A stretch of DNA of 13,461 bases from Fibrobacter sp. UBA1313 (GTDB taxonomy: Bacteria > Fibrobacterota > Fibrobacteria > Fibrobacterales > Fibrobacteraceae), in the NCBI GenBank assembly GCA_002307115.1, contig DBTP01000072.1, forward strand, positions 1 through 13,461, read 5' to 3'. Shown here one piece after another: positions 5,984 to 13,461 of this stretch. The notes beneath the pieces were generated by a model that worked only from the letters and a program-made list of their open reading frames with translations, was not told where the DNA came from and searched no databases. A program made the position numbers and the translations under genes. Positions within the stretch are counted from its first letter, which is position 1. Each line of letters begins with the position of its first letter.

Positions 5984-6235
5984 ACGCGAAATTTAGCTAA
6001 AAAAACGGGGGCGAGCAATAAAAACGCATATTGATGTGGCCATTCCAATAGGCAAAACGTTAGGCACAAGAACCTATGTTTGCCTCTTCGGGTAGTTATT
6101 GAAGAATAAAAAGTGAAGAAAAATGAATTCCCACACGAAAAATCGCTCTTGAAGCAAATATTACTGAAACACGGCGTACAAGACGAAAGAGTCTCTGTTT
6201 ACGGGCTAATTTCTTCTTTGCTAAAAAGACCAGAT
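5984..6235. other. Intergenic gap between yraN and the yciO-like gene, with a hairpin
   Basis: A 252-bp stretch, the largest gap in this gene-dense window. It holds the interrupted inverted repeat at 6051-6084. A plus-strand frame beginning at the GTG at 6113 runs into the antisense of yraN and is probably not a gene. I see no convincing promoter, tRNA or small ORF in it, although the promoter of the yciO-like gene should lie here if that gene is not read from upstream. Confidence 0.5.
6051..6084. repeat. Interrupted inverted repeat (possible RNA hairpin)
   Basis: GGCAAA (6051-6056) pairs with TTTGCC (6079-6084), and TAGG (6061-6064) pairs with CCTA (6073-6076). A small asymmetric internal loop separates the two helices and the apical loop has 8 nt. 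Neither strand has a T-run right after the stem, so it is not a standard intrinsic terminator. It could be a transcript-end processing element after yraN or a protein binding site. Confidence 0.4.
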
Positions 6236-6622
6236 TCAGCAATCGGCAATGGTCGCTTTCGCCTCAAATGCGCCTGGATAATAGCAAATATTGAGTTTGT
6301 TTTCACTGAGGTCTATTGCCACAACATCAAATCGGCTCGCCTGATCTTGCCCTCCATGAAAATGAAGAAAATGACAGGCGGTGCGCCAAATTTTAAATTG
6401 TTTTTTTCCTTTGACTCGGCTTGCAGGAGCTCCTTTGTCCTTGTTCCAAACGGATTTTACTTCTACAAAGAGAATTTTTCCTACACTGTCTTTGGCGACA
6501 ATGTCCAACTCGCCCCCGCGATAAGCATAATTACGGGCGAGAAGAATGCACCCCCGCCTACGTAAAAACGCGGCGGCATGAGTTTCTGCGATGTGCCCCT
6601 TGTTCCTATTAGAAACGACCAT
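6236..6622 (-). CDS. YraN family (UPF0102) putative endonuclease-fold protein
   Basis: A 128-aa protein of the YraN family, which has the PD-(D/E)XK nuclease-like fold; its cellular role is not settled. The pattern is complete: GHIAETHAAAFLRRRG at 9-24 with Glu13, then GELD with Glu38 and Asp40, then FVEVK with Glu54 and Lys56. Together these form the presumed metal-binding active site. The open frame extends 29 codons further upstream into the kinase gene, but an AAGGA ribosome binding site lies 7 nt before the ATG at 6622 and the family N-terminus starts there. The start is 10 nt after the kinase stop codon. The length is normal for the family (about 115-130 aa). The gene is the last closely spaced member of its operon. 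Confidence 0.88.
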   Translation of the reverse strand: MVVSNRNKGHIAETHAAAFLRRRGCILLARNYAYRGGELDIVAKDSVGKILFVEVKSVWNKDKGAPASRVKGKKQFKIWRTACHFLHFHGGQDQASRFDVVAIDLSENKLNICYYPGAFEAKATIADC

Positions 6623-6629
6623 CACGAAT

Positions 6630-6634
6630 TCCTT
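6630..6634 (-). promoter_or_regulatory. Ribosome binding site that sets the yraN start
   Basis: AAGGA on the minus strand, 7 nt before the ATG at 6622, overlapping the TAA stop of the kinase gene (6633-6635). It supports the short form of YraN over the 157-codon open frame and implies coupling to kinase translation. Confidence 0.65.
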
Positions 6635-8147
6635 AATTTGCCAGCAACCCCAACATTCGAATTTCAGAAATAGCGAAATCGTTTTCAGGGCTGGTGATGA
6701 ATGTCTCATCTACAAAAAGTTGAATTTCAGTGGTTTCCACCGTTTTGATTGCTGGGTATTGCATCCCTTTTAAATCTTCTAATTCAATACGTTGACGATA
6801 GCCCTCTCGTGTTTGCAAATAAATAGCTTTGGGCTTATTGTATATACGGAATCGATCTCCAAAATTATCGTCTACAGATTTTTGATACCCAATAGCAAAA
6901 CCAATATTGGTAATGATCGTTGGCTGCGGAAAATCAATAATCATAATGGGATTTTTGAAATTAATGGGCATCGGTATGAGCCAAGCAGTTTTGAAATCCT
7001 TATCATAAAGATTTTGTGTAGGGTAGCCTCCGCCTTCATTCTCCAGGTTCCTTTCTTCATAGGAGGCTCTGAGCGTAAACTGCGAGAGTTCTTGCAAGGT
7101 ACTAGGTGGTTTGTAAGTCAGCATAAAAAGCAGAATTAAAAAGACGAGCAAAGGGAACAGAAATATGCCTATAAGGAGAATTTTCTTTGAGAAAATACTT
7201 TTGGTTTTAGGTTTTGAATCTGCGTTAATCAATGGACGATTCTTGATTAATTGGCGGACATTGGAACTTCCGTGAGTATTTTTTTCTGTATTTCTTTTGT
7301 CTGAGCTTTTGGGGAAAACATTATCCAGTGCATCCAACAATTCTTGCATATCGTGAAAACGATCAGCGACGTGTTTTTTCAGGCATTTGAGAATTAGCAC
7401 AGAGAGACCATTAGGAATATCGGGCCGGAAAGATTCTGGGGCGGGTGGTTGTTCTTGAACATGCTTGATCGCAATTTCAATGGGCTTTGCACCGATAAAG
7501 GGCAACCGGCCACAGGTCATTTCAAAAAGAATAACGCCCAAACTATAAATATCCGATTGAATCGTGACTTGATCCCCGTGACACTGTTCTGGGGACATGT
7601 ATTCTGGCGTTCCCATGGTCATGCCCGTAAGGGTCAGTCGTTCTGTCTCTTGCATGTGAGAAATGCCAAAATCCATGAGATACACACGATTGTCATGGGT
7701 AATCATGATGTTAGAGGGCTTTACATCACGGTGAACAATTCCCTTGCTATGCGCATAAAGTAACCCGCGCGCGACTTGTTTCGCAATAATTTCAATGGCA
7801 TCAAAATCAAGACGACTCCGATTGGCGAGCACATCGGCAAGGGTACTTCCTTTCACGTACGTCATGGCAATAAAAAACTGATTACTTTGTTCACCAAAAT
7901 CATAAACTTGCACTAAATTTTGGTGATCCAGTTCTTTCATGGCTTGTGCTTCCATGTAAAAGCGCTCAATCGATTCCTTATCGGAAGAAGTATCCAAGAC
8001 TTTCAGGGCCACTTCGCGATTCAGTTTTTTCTGGAGAGCCTTATAGACATAACCCATTCCCCCTTTTCCGAGAACGCCCAAGAGGTCGTAATCGTCATTA
8101 AAGGGGCGAGGGAAGTTCTTATTATTTTGCAGGGAAGATTGGTTCAT
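6633..8147 (-). CDS. Membrane Ser/Thr protein kinase with outer discoidin-like domain
   Basis: A 504-aa Hanks-type (PknB-like) kinase. The cytoplasmic kinase domain covers about residues 20-280 with all key elements: glycine loop GKGGMG (27-32), Lys49 in VALKV, Glu66 of helix C, catalytic HRDVKPSN (139-146, Asp141), DFG (159-161) and GTPEYMSPEQ (179-188) at the end of a Thr-rich activation segment. A basic linker (281-321) leads to one membrane helix (about 322-344). The outer part (350-504) resembles the discoidin-like, NADase-type glycan-binding domain, with a YDKDFKTAW motif at 381-389 and a GYQK-type turn later on. The kinase should sense an envelope glycan or similar ligand and phosphorylate cytoplasmic Thr/Ser residues. 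It overlaps the FHA-ABC transporter gene by ATGA, which makes that FHA domain a likely phospho-partner. Confidence 0.92.
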   Translation of the reverse strand: MNQSSLQNNKNFPRPFNDDYDLLGVLGKGGMGYVYKALQKKLNREVALKVLDTSSDKESIERFYMEAQAMKELDHQNLVQVYDFGEQSNQFFIAMTYVKGSTLADVLANRSRLDFDAIEIIAKQVARGLLYAHSKGIVHRDVKPSNIMITHDNRVYLMDFGISHMQETERLTLTGMTMGTPEYMSPEQCHGDQVTIQSDIYSLGVILFEMTCGRLPFIGAKPIEIAIKHVQEQPPAPESFRPDIPNGLSVLILKCLKKHVADRFHDMQELLDALDNVFPKSSDKRNTEKNTHGSSNVRQLIKNRPLINADSKPKTKSIFSKKILLIGIFLFPLLVFLILLFMLTYKPPSTLQELSQFTLRASYEERNLENEGGGYPTQNLYDKDFKTAWLIPMPINFKNPIMIIDFPQPTIITNIGFAIGYQKSVDDNFGDRFRIYNKPKAIYLQTREGYRQRIELEDLKGMQYPAIKTVETTEIQLFVDETFITSPENDFAISEIRMLGLLAN

Positions 8148-10219
8148 TTCGCTTTCTTTAATTGATGCAGTAAATGTAAAGTGATAATATAAAATACAAG
8201 AGCAATCCCGAAGGGTATAATGATGTCAAATAGGGTCGCATTGTTCCCCGTAAAGAGATTTTGCAAAGCGGACTGATTATACTTAGACCAGATAACACGG
8301 GATATCATTTGGCCGATGGTCCCCATTTGATCAATAGGAACAAGAGCCCCTGCGAGGGCGACTTGGGGAATAATTAAAAGGGGGAGGTAGGCGTTCGCTT
8401 GTCCTGAATTTTTAGAAACGGTGCTTACGAGAAGACCGATGGTTACCGCGGGTAAGAGTATGGAAAGTAGCGTGAGGAGGGTGGGCAACAGGGGAGGATC
8501 AATGCCGATTCCTGGTCCAAAGGCGAAGTAACACAGAAGCGTTTGCAAAAATGAAAAAAAGAGGGGGAAAATCATTTTGGCAAAAAGTACGGAATGAATT
8601 CCCATTCCTTGGCGGAATTCCTCAAGTAAAAGTTCTTTTTCTTGGACTACTTCTCGAATAGAGAGAGAAAGAGCAAACCAATTGGCACATAAAATCAAAG
8701 AAAAGGCGGCAATCCAAAGTGATGCATTGGTGGTAAATGTTTGGGAAAGCAAAAATCCGATGATGAGAGGTTGCAACAAAAGAGCCAGCGCTCGCCCTCG
8801 GTCGCGAAACCATTGGTGGAAAAGGAGTTCTAAAAAGTATAAGAAAAATCCTTTCTTTTGCACTTTAGGGAAAACGGTGTGGGCAACGGCGTTACCAATA
8901 GGAGCTACTTTACGGCCAGAGGCTTCCCAATTGATTCCCGTCTGATCATTCAACGTTTGAAGAATGCTTTCCGCATTGTTGGTGTTAAAATAATGAAGTG
9001 CCTCTTGAGGCGTTCCAAAAAAGCCTTGTTCGCCTTGGTGTAGTACTAAAACTTTATCGGCGATCTGTAGGGCCTCATAGCTATGCGTCGTGAGAATTAC
9101 GGTGTGTCCCAAAAACGCAAGTTGTCGCAAATGAGTGCAAAGCGTTTTGGAATTCACGGGATCCAAACCCGAAAGGGGTTCATCTAAAAGAATTAATCCA
9201 GGAGCACCCATCAATTGCGCGGTGAGTGCCACGCGGCGTTTCTCACCCCCGCTGAGCGTTGCGATCAAATGATTTTCCAAACCGCTCAACCCAAAAAGTT
9301 CTGTAAATTTTTGGAGGCGCTCTTCGACTTCTTTTTCGTTGTAATCTTTAGGGAGTGTAATTCGCGCGGTATGCCGAATGGTTTCTCTTACGGTGAGCGC
9401 ATCACGCAGTAAAGGATCTTGAGTCAAAAAAGCAATTTGTTCCCGGAGTCGTTTTTCATCATAATGGATGCTATCAAAAGTGACAGAACCCGAATTCAAT
9501 TTGTGCTTGCCAGTAAAGAGTCGAAGCAGTGTACTTTTGCCTTGGCCAGAGCGGCCTATCACCGCTAAAATTTCACCTGCGGGGAGTGCAAAATGAATGC
9601 TTTTTAAAAGTTCTTTGTTTTTGACAACCACGTTTGCATCTTGTACGCACACCTCAAAGCCAATGTCTTTTTGATGTAAGTACAAACAATTGTTTCGAAA
9701 CTCTAAAAGACACCACGGTAGTTTTATACTTTCACTATCCGAAAGAAAAATTTTTTTCCAATGGAAAAAAGAAATTTCTAAGCGCCCTTTGCGGAGTATG
9801 GCCGTCGCTAATTTTGCAGGTGCTGCAGGGTGTTCAATCACAATGGCGTGTTCCCCTTCAACACGGCGGCCAAGCATCAGAGGTTCCGTTTCGGAAAGGG
9901 GAATGGGGGCAATGTCTTCAATAGCGCATATATGTAAAAGGGAAAGCTCTCCGTTTTTAAGCACGGTCCGGATCTGTTGAACCCCTAAAAGGAAAATGTC
10001 GCTATCTTTTACTTTTTTCTTTTCAATCGCCTCGTGATTGCAATAAGTTCCCGTCGTTTGGCTTAGATTTTCAATAATCCAATCATCACCGATTTTTTCA
10101 ATTTTTGCGTGGCATCTCGATACCGCTCTATCCAATAAAATTAAATCACAATTCTTGCTGCGCCCAATGATAAAGGGCTTCTTAGGGTCAGGTTTTACAA
10201 TGCGAAAAGGACTAGCCAT
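8144..10219 (-). CDS. FHA domain-ABC transporter fusion (ABCG half-transporter type)
   Basis: A 691-aa protein. Residues 5-88 form an FHA phosphothreonine-binding domain with GR (19-20), SRCH (34-37) and a late Asn-rich turn. Residues 95-190 look like a second, degenerate FHA-like domain (LGRR at 116-119, no SRxH). The ABC ATPase follows: Walker A GRSGQGKST (222-230), Q-loop Gln267, signature LSGGE (322-326), Walker B LILLDE (342-347), D-loop SGLD (350-353), H-loop His379. The C-terminal 220 residues contain about six membrane helices of the ABC-2 type. ATPase before membrane domain is the ABCG/White order, so the active unit should be a dimer, probably an exporter; the substrate is unknown. 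The kinase encoded just downstream and overlapping by 4 nt is the likely source of phosphothreonine for the FHA domain. No clear ribosome binding site precedes the ATG. Confidence 0.92.
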   Translation of the reverse strand: MASPFRIVKPDPKKPFIIGRSKNCDLILLDRAVSRCHAKIEKIGDDWIIENLSQTTGTYCNHEAIEKKKVKDSDIFLLGVQQIRTVLKNGELSLLHICAIEDIAPIPLSETEPLMLGRRVEGEHAIVIEHPAAPAKLATAILRKGRLEISFFHWKKIFLSDSESIKLPWCLLEFRNNCLYLHQKDIGFEVCVQDANVVVKNKELLKSIHFALPAGEILAVIGRSGQGKSTLLRLFTGKHKLNSGSVTFDSIHYDEKRLREQIAFLTQDPLLRDALTVRETIRHTARITLPKDYNEKEVEERLQKFTELFGLSGLENHLIATLSGGEKRRVALTAQLMGAPGLILLDEPLSGLDPVNSKTLCTHLRQLAFLGHTVILTTHSYEALQIADKVLVLHQGEQGFFGTPQEALHYFNTNNAESILQTLNDQTGINWEASGRKVAPIGNAVAHTVFPKVQKKGFFLYFLELLFHQWFRDRGRALALLLQPLIIGFLLSQTFTTNASLWIAAFSLILCANWFALSLSIREVVQEKELLLEEFRQGMGIHSVLFAKMIFPLFFSFLQTLLCYFAFGPGIGIDPPLLPTLLTLLSILLPAVTIGLLVSTVSKNSGQANAYLPLLIIPQVALAGALVPIDQMGTIGQMISRVIWSKYNQSALQNLFTGNNATLFDIIIPFGIALVFYIITLHLLHQLKKAK

Positions 10220-10246
10220 GAATTTTTACAATTTTAAAAGGCATCA

Positions 10247-11440
10247 CTAGAGGAGCGCTTTGACGCCCGCTTCAAAACGATCACAGGCTTTTTGGAGCGT
10301 GTCCATGTTTGCTGCGTAAGAGAATCGGACGCAATTTTCGTTTCCAAAAGCAATACCAGGTACAATCGCAAGGCCATGAAATTCGAGAAGATATTTGCAG
10401 AAGCTGGAGGAGGAATCAATGAGAACTCCCTCCGGGGTATGTTTCCCAAATAATGCGCTCACGGTGGGGAATAAATAAAAGGCCCCCTCGGGCAAACGCA
10501 CGGAAACACCTGGAATTTTTTGCAGACGATTGAACATGTAATCACGGCGTTCTTGGAATGCTTTTTTCATTTCAATGACGCATTCAAAAGGCCCATCTAG
10601 GGCTGCTAATGCTCCGTATTGGGCGATATTTGATGGATGGTGAGTGGTCTGACTTTGGACTTTTCCAATCATGAGCGCGATGGGCTCAGAGGCCGCGACA
10701 TAACCAATGCGCCACCCTGTCATGCAATGAGATTTTGAAAGTCCGTTCACAATCAGGGTCCGTTCGTACATGCCTTCAATGGCGGCCACTGAGGTAAAGG
10801 TATCTTCATATACAAAATGCTCGTACACCTCATCTGAAATACAAAATAAATCATGTTTCCGAATGACTTTGGCGAGAGCTTCTAATTCGCCTTTAGAATA
10901 GACGGTTCCCGTGGGGTTACAAGGATTATTGAGTACCACACATTTTGTTTTTGGCGTAATAGATTTTTCCAAATCTTGATCCGAAATTTTGAATTTATTT
11001 TCTGCTGTGCTTTCCACAAAAATAGGAATCCCGCTAACAAGTTTTACTAATTCCGGATAAGTCACCCAATAGGGGGCAGGGATAATGACTTCGTCGCCTT
11101 CGTTGAGGAGAGCCAAAAAACAATTGTAAACAGCATGTTTGGCACCGCTCGTCATAATGATTTGGTTAGGCTTGTAATCAAGACCGTTTTCACGCTTTAA
11201 TTTGCGACAAACCGCTTCACGGACTTCTAAAATGCCTACTGGTGCGGTGTAACGCGTTTTTCCTGCATCTATTACTTGTTGTGCGTAACGACGAATGTGT
11301 TCTGGTGTGGGGAAGTCCGGTTCTCCAGCCCCAAGACTCACAATGTCTTTGCCATTCGCTATAAGCGTTTTGGCTAAAGTATCAATGGCCACCGTCAATG
11401 AGGGCGCAATTTTTTCAGTACGAGAAGACAAAGATTTCAT
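10247..11440 (-). CDS. Class I pyridoxal-phosphate aminotransferase (aspartate/prephenate type Ib)
   Basis: A 397-aa fold-type I aminotransferase of the Ib subgroup, which includes thermophilic aspartate and prephenate aminotransferases. Visible landmarks are LGAGEPDFPTP (36-46), YTAPVGILEVREAV (64-77), APYWVTYPE (122-130, with the ring-stacking Trp125), NNPCNPTG (171-178, Asn175), SDEVYE (202-207, Asp203 and Tyr206), the PLP lysine Lys236 in GLSKSHCMTGWRIGY with Arg244, and VRFSYA near the C-terminus, with the Arg that binds the substrate carboxylate. It would transfer an amino group between aspartate (or a related amino acid) and 2-oxoglutarate; specificity cannot be fixed by eye. It lies 8 nt after the exporter gene and 27 nt before the FHA-ABC gene. 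A metabolic tie to these neighbours is not obvious. Confidence 0.93.
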   Translation of the reverse strand: MKSLSSRTEKIAPSLTVAIDTLAKTLIANGKDIVSLGAGEPDFPTPEHIRRYAQQVIDAGKTRYTAPVGILEVREAVCRKLKRENGLDYKPNQIIMTSGAKHAVYNCFLALLNEGDEVIIPAPYWVTYPELVKLVSGIPIFVESTAENKFKISDQDLEKSITPKTKCVVLNNPCNPTGTVYSKGELEALAKVIRKHDLFCISDEVYEHFVYEDTFTSVAAIEGMYERTLIVNGLSKSHCMTGWRIGYVAASEPIALMIGKVQSQTTHHPSNIAQYGALAALDGPFECVIEMKKAFQERRDYMFNRLQKIPGVSVRLPEGAFYLFPTVSALFGKHTPEGVLIDSSSSFCKYLLEFHGLAIVPGIAFGNENCVRFSYAANMDTLQKACDRFEAGVKALL

Positions 11441-11448
11441 ATGTCGGC

Positions 11449-13461
11449 TTATCTGTCCTTTTTTCTAGAGCGGAAACGACGGCTGTCTAAATAGCCCGCA
11501 ATGAGTGGGAACACCAGTAGGTGCGAAACGGTAATACAGAGAAGACCTAAAATAGAAATTTCGCCAATGCTCTTGATGCCCGGATGAGAAGAGGCTAATA
11601 GACTATAAATTCCAATAAGTGTCGCCCCTTGGGCGATTCCCACGGTGACACCTGTGGTATGCATAATGTAGTGTAGGCTGCCGGTGGATTTTTCATAATA
11701 GGCGTTCCACAATTGAATGGAGCCATCGACACTCATACCAATCAAAAGAGGAAAGGCTAGAGCGCTGTATGCAGAAATTTCAATTCCCAAAAGTCTTGTC
11801 AATGAAAGCAACCAAATCATGGCGAGGCAGGGAGAAGCCAGTGTGAAAATAGCGGAAGAAAGACGATTGTAAAAAAGGAGTGTTAAAATAAGAAGAAGCG
11901 CTCCTCCGGCAATCAGTGGTTTGTGTAAGTGGGGGAGCGTTAAATTCAGCAAGTCTGCACGAATAATGGCAGTCCCTGTAATCAAGTATTTCTTTCCATC
12001 TGGAAAATGAATGCTACGGATTTCTTTTGCAAAACGACGGCAAGCGAGTCCATCATTAATGTCAATGGAAGGAAAAATAAATGCGAATTCCCCAATCGTT
12101 CCATCGCGGCCTTCAAATTTATGACGAAAATTTTCGGGGAGATCTTCTTCGCTAATGGGGGCAATGTTCCAAGAACTGATAATTTTTTCAATATTAGTGG
12201 AATCTTTTTGATTCAGATGTTGTACAAATTCTGGGTTTAATTCTGCACGAATTTCTTTGACCAACTCCATTTTCTCTTTTTGATGCGATGGCAATAAATT
12301 AGCATAAGTGGTCACGGAACGGATGAGCGTCTCTGGATTATTTTTAATGCTTTGGTTGATCGTATTGTAAAATGTCACGGAACTTTTAGCATCGGGCAAG
12401 AGAACCACTACGGGGTCATAGTGAGGGTAGTCTGTTTCCTTGAGAAGGGAATCAGCTTTAAAAGAGGACGATTGCAATTCTGTATGGGCAAAGTTGTAAT
12501 CAAATACAGGGAAAATACCACGAAGGGAGAGAATAACTGTAATTAAGATAAGAGGAATCCACAGACGTTTGTAGCCTTGGTATGGGCGTGCTTTAAAATC
12601 AGTGAACTTGACAACGCGTTTTTCAAAAAGAATAAAAGGTTTTCTTTTTTGCGTCACAAGCAAAAGTGCAGGGAGTACTAGGCAACAAAGTCCCCAGTTC
12701 AAAAGGGAGCCCACGGCGCCAAGGATTCCCAATTCCTGAATCCCTGCTAAGGGGACTGAGGTCAAACTAAAGAATGTGGCTGCACAAATAAAAGCAGAAA
12801 CGGTAATGGAAGGTCCAATACCTAACATGGCACTTTCAAGACTCAACGTGGGACTCAAACCTTTTCTGCGTTCGTCTGCGTAACGACTCATAATGTGTGT
12901 TGTTTGCTGGCAGGCGAGACCTGGGAGAATAAGCGCTAACATCAACGTGAAAAGATTGATTCGACCGTAAAGGAGATCTGCGACTCCCATGGTCCACAGG
13001 ACAGACATCGTAATAGGAGCTGCAGCGAGAAAAATAATTTGAGGCTGTTTGAAAAAACGGAGCAAAAGCACAAGAATAAAGAATAGCGCAGAAATTATAC
13101 CTGCTTTTTTAGCCTCGGGGAGTAACGTTCTACCAGCAGAGACTGCATGGTATACTTTACCGGTGTAGTGGATTTCAACCAATGAATTTTCTGGAATGCT
13201 TTGAATCGCATGAGAAACGTGACTGGTGAGTTTTCTTGAGGCATTTAAGTCTGAAATATTTTTGGAGGGATAAATATCCACAATGCGGATGGTGCCGTTG
13301 GAATTAGAATAAAAGTTGCGAAATCTTTTCAGATATTTGTTTTCCAAATCTTCAAAAGAAAGCGAATCCTGCAAAGAGCGAGTGACAGAATCTGCCGTCT
13401 TGTCATCTTCTAAAAGATTTACCAGCAGCGGATTGCTTTCCAGTTTGTAGCGGTCCAGTAA
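11449..13461 (-). CDS. RND superfamily exporter (MMPL type), C-terminal 670 residues
   Basis: The frame is open to the right window edge, so the true start lies outside. The visible part begins inside the first extracytoplasmic loop (upstream peptide LLDRYKLESNPLLV), then shows a cluster of about five membrane segments, a long outer loop and a second cluster of about five segments, the layout of MMPL/SecD-like RND permeases with 12 helices. The second cluster contains LLIGMSVDGSIQLWNAYYE, which matches the conserved helix with a proton-relay Asp. The equivalent place in the first cluster reads LILPGLACQQTTHIMSRYADE and lacks that Asp. Such exporters move lipids or hydrophobic molecules to the outer envelope using the proton gradient. 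The C-terminus is short and basic. The downstream aminotransferase gene follows after 8 nt. Confidence 0.88.
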   Translation of the reverse strand, partial: LLDRYKLESNPLLVNLLEDDKTADSVTRSLQDSLSFEDLENKYLKRFRNFYSNSNGTIRIVDIYPSKNISDLNASRKLTSHVSHAIQSIPENSLVEIHYTGKVYHAVSAGRTLLPEAKKAGIISALFFILVLLLRFFKQPQIIFLAAAPITMSVLWTMGVADLLYGRINLFTLMLALILPGLACQQTTHIMSRYADERRKGLSPTLSLESAMLGIGPSITVSAFICAATFFSLTSVPLAGIQELGILGAVGSLLNWGLCCLVLPALLLVTQKRKPFILFEKRVVKFTDFKARPYQGYKRLWIPLILITVILSLRGIFPVFDYNFAHTELQSSSFKADSLLKETDYPHYDPVVVLLPDAKSSVTFYNTINQSIKNNPETLIRSVTTYANLLPSHQKEKMELVKEIRAELNPEFVQHLNQKDSTNIEKIISSWNIAPISEEDLPENFRHKFEGRDGTIGEFAFIFPSIDINDGLACRRFAKEIRSIHFPDGKKYLITGTAIIRADLLNLTLPHLHKPLIAGGALLLILTLLFYNRLSSAIFTLASPCLAMIWLLSLTRLLGIEISAYSALAFPLLIGMSVDGSIQLWNAYYEKSTGSLHYIMHTTGVTVGIAQGATLIGIYSLLASSHPGIKSIGEISILGLLCITVSHLLVFPLIAGYLDSRRFRSRKKDR

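Noticed and set aside
6113..6565. Plus-strand open frame starting at a GTG
   Set aside because: About 330 nt of it are antisense to the well-supported yraN gene, the start has a weak ribosome binding site, and the peptide resembles no family I know. Only its first 41 codons lie in the gap.
6623..6709. 29-codon extension of YraN into the kinase gene
   Set aside because: A good ribosome binding site before the ATG at 6622 and the family N-terminus support the shorter protein; the extension is the kinase C-terminus read in another frame.
13372..13374. TTG as the start of the exporter gene
   Set aside because: The same frame stays open to the window edge and reads as a continuous extracytoplasmic loop, so the gene is cut by the window and does not start here.
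1..13461. Mobile elements, phage genes, CRISPR arrays, tRNA or rRNA genes
   Set aside because: No transposase, integrase, repeat-spacer pattern or tRNA-like fold was found by eye; the whole window is covered by ordinary chromosomal genes.

Overview
The window reads as ordinary chromosomal DNA of a Gram-negative (diderm) bacterium with moderate G+C and very tightly packed operons; many neighbouring genes overlap by ATGA. Periplasmic c-type cytochromes, a Tat-exported iron-sulphur protein, a Hanks-type kinase with an outer sensor domain and an RND-type exporter fit a diderm outside the Proteobacteria, possibly in the Fibrobacterota/FCB neighbourhood. That placement is a guess from gene content, not a phylogeny. 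I see no tRNA, rRNA, CRISPR array, insertion sequence or phage gene.

Region 1 (1-737, minus strand): the start of a flavin-reductase-like gene sits behind a manganese exporter gene (mntP). The two are 3 nt apart, and the ribosome binding site of the flavin reductase lies inside the last codons of mntP. The intergenic stretch to the divergent operon carries a possible mntP promoter framed by an 8-bp inverted repeat.

Region 2 (738-5362, plus strand): a short-chain dehydrogenase gene is followed without gaps by five genes for a membrane-bound respiratory complex: a mono-haem cytochrome c, a penta-haem cytochrome c like ActA, a Tat-exported iron-sulphur protein like the C-terminal half of ActB, an NrfD/ActC-type quinol-binding membrane protein fused to a C-terminal cytochrome c domain, and a small membrane protein of unknown function. 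Together they look like a compact alternative complex III (ACIII, related to Qrc), a quinol:cytochrome c oxidoreductase, but without the large molybdopterin-oxidoreductase-like part that ActB and QrcB normally carry. This is the most interesting item in the window.

Region 3 (5393-13461, minus strand, read right to left): an RND/MMPL-type exporter (cut by the window edge), a class I aminotransferase, an FHA-ABC transporter of the ABCG type, a membrane Ser/Thr kinase with an extracytoplasmic discoidin-like domain, and a YraN-family nuclease-fold protein form one closely spaced run. A 252-bp gap with a hairpin then precedes a YciO/Sua5-family gene that converges on the respiratory operon. The kinase gene overlaps the FHA-ABC gene by 4 nt, which suggests a phospho-signalling pair in which the kinase controls the transporter through its phosphothreonine-binding FHA domain.
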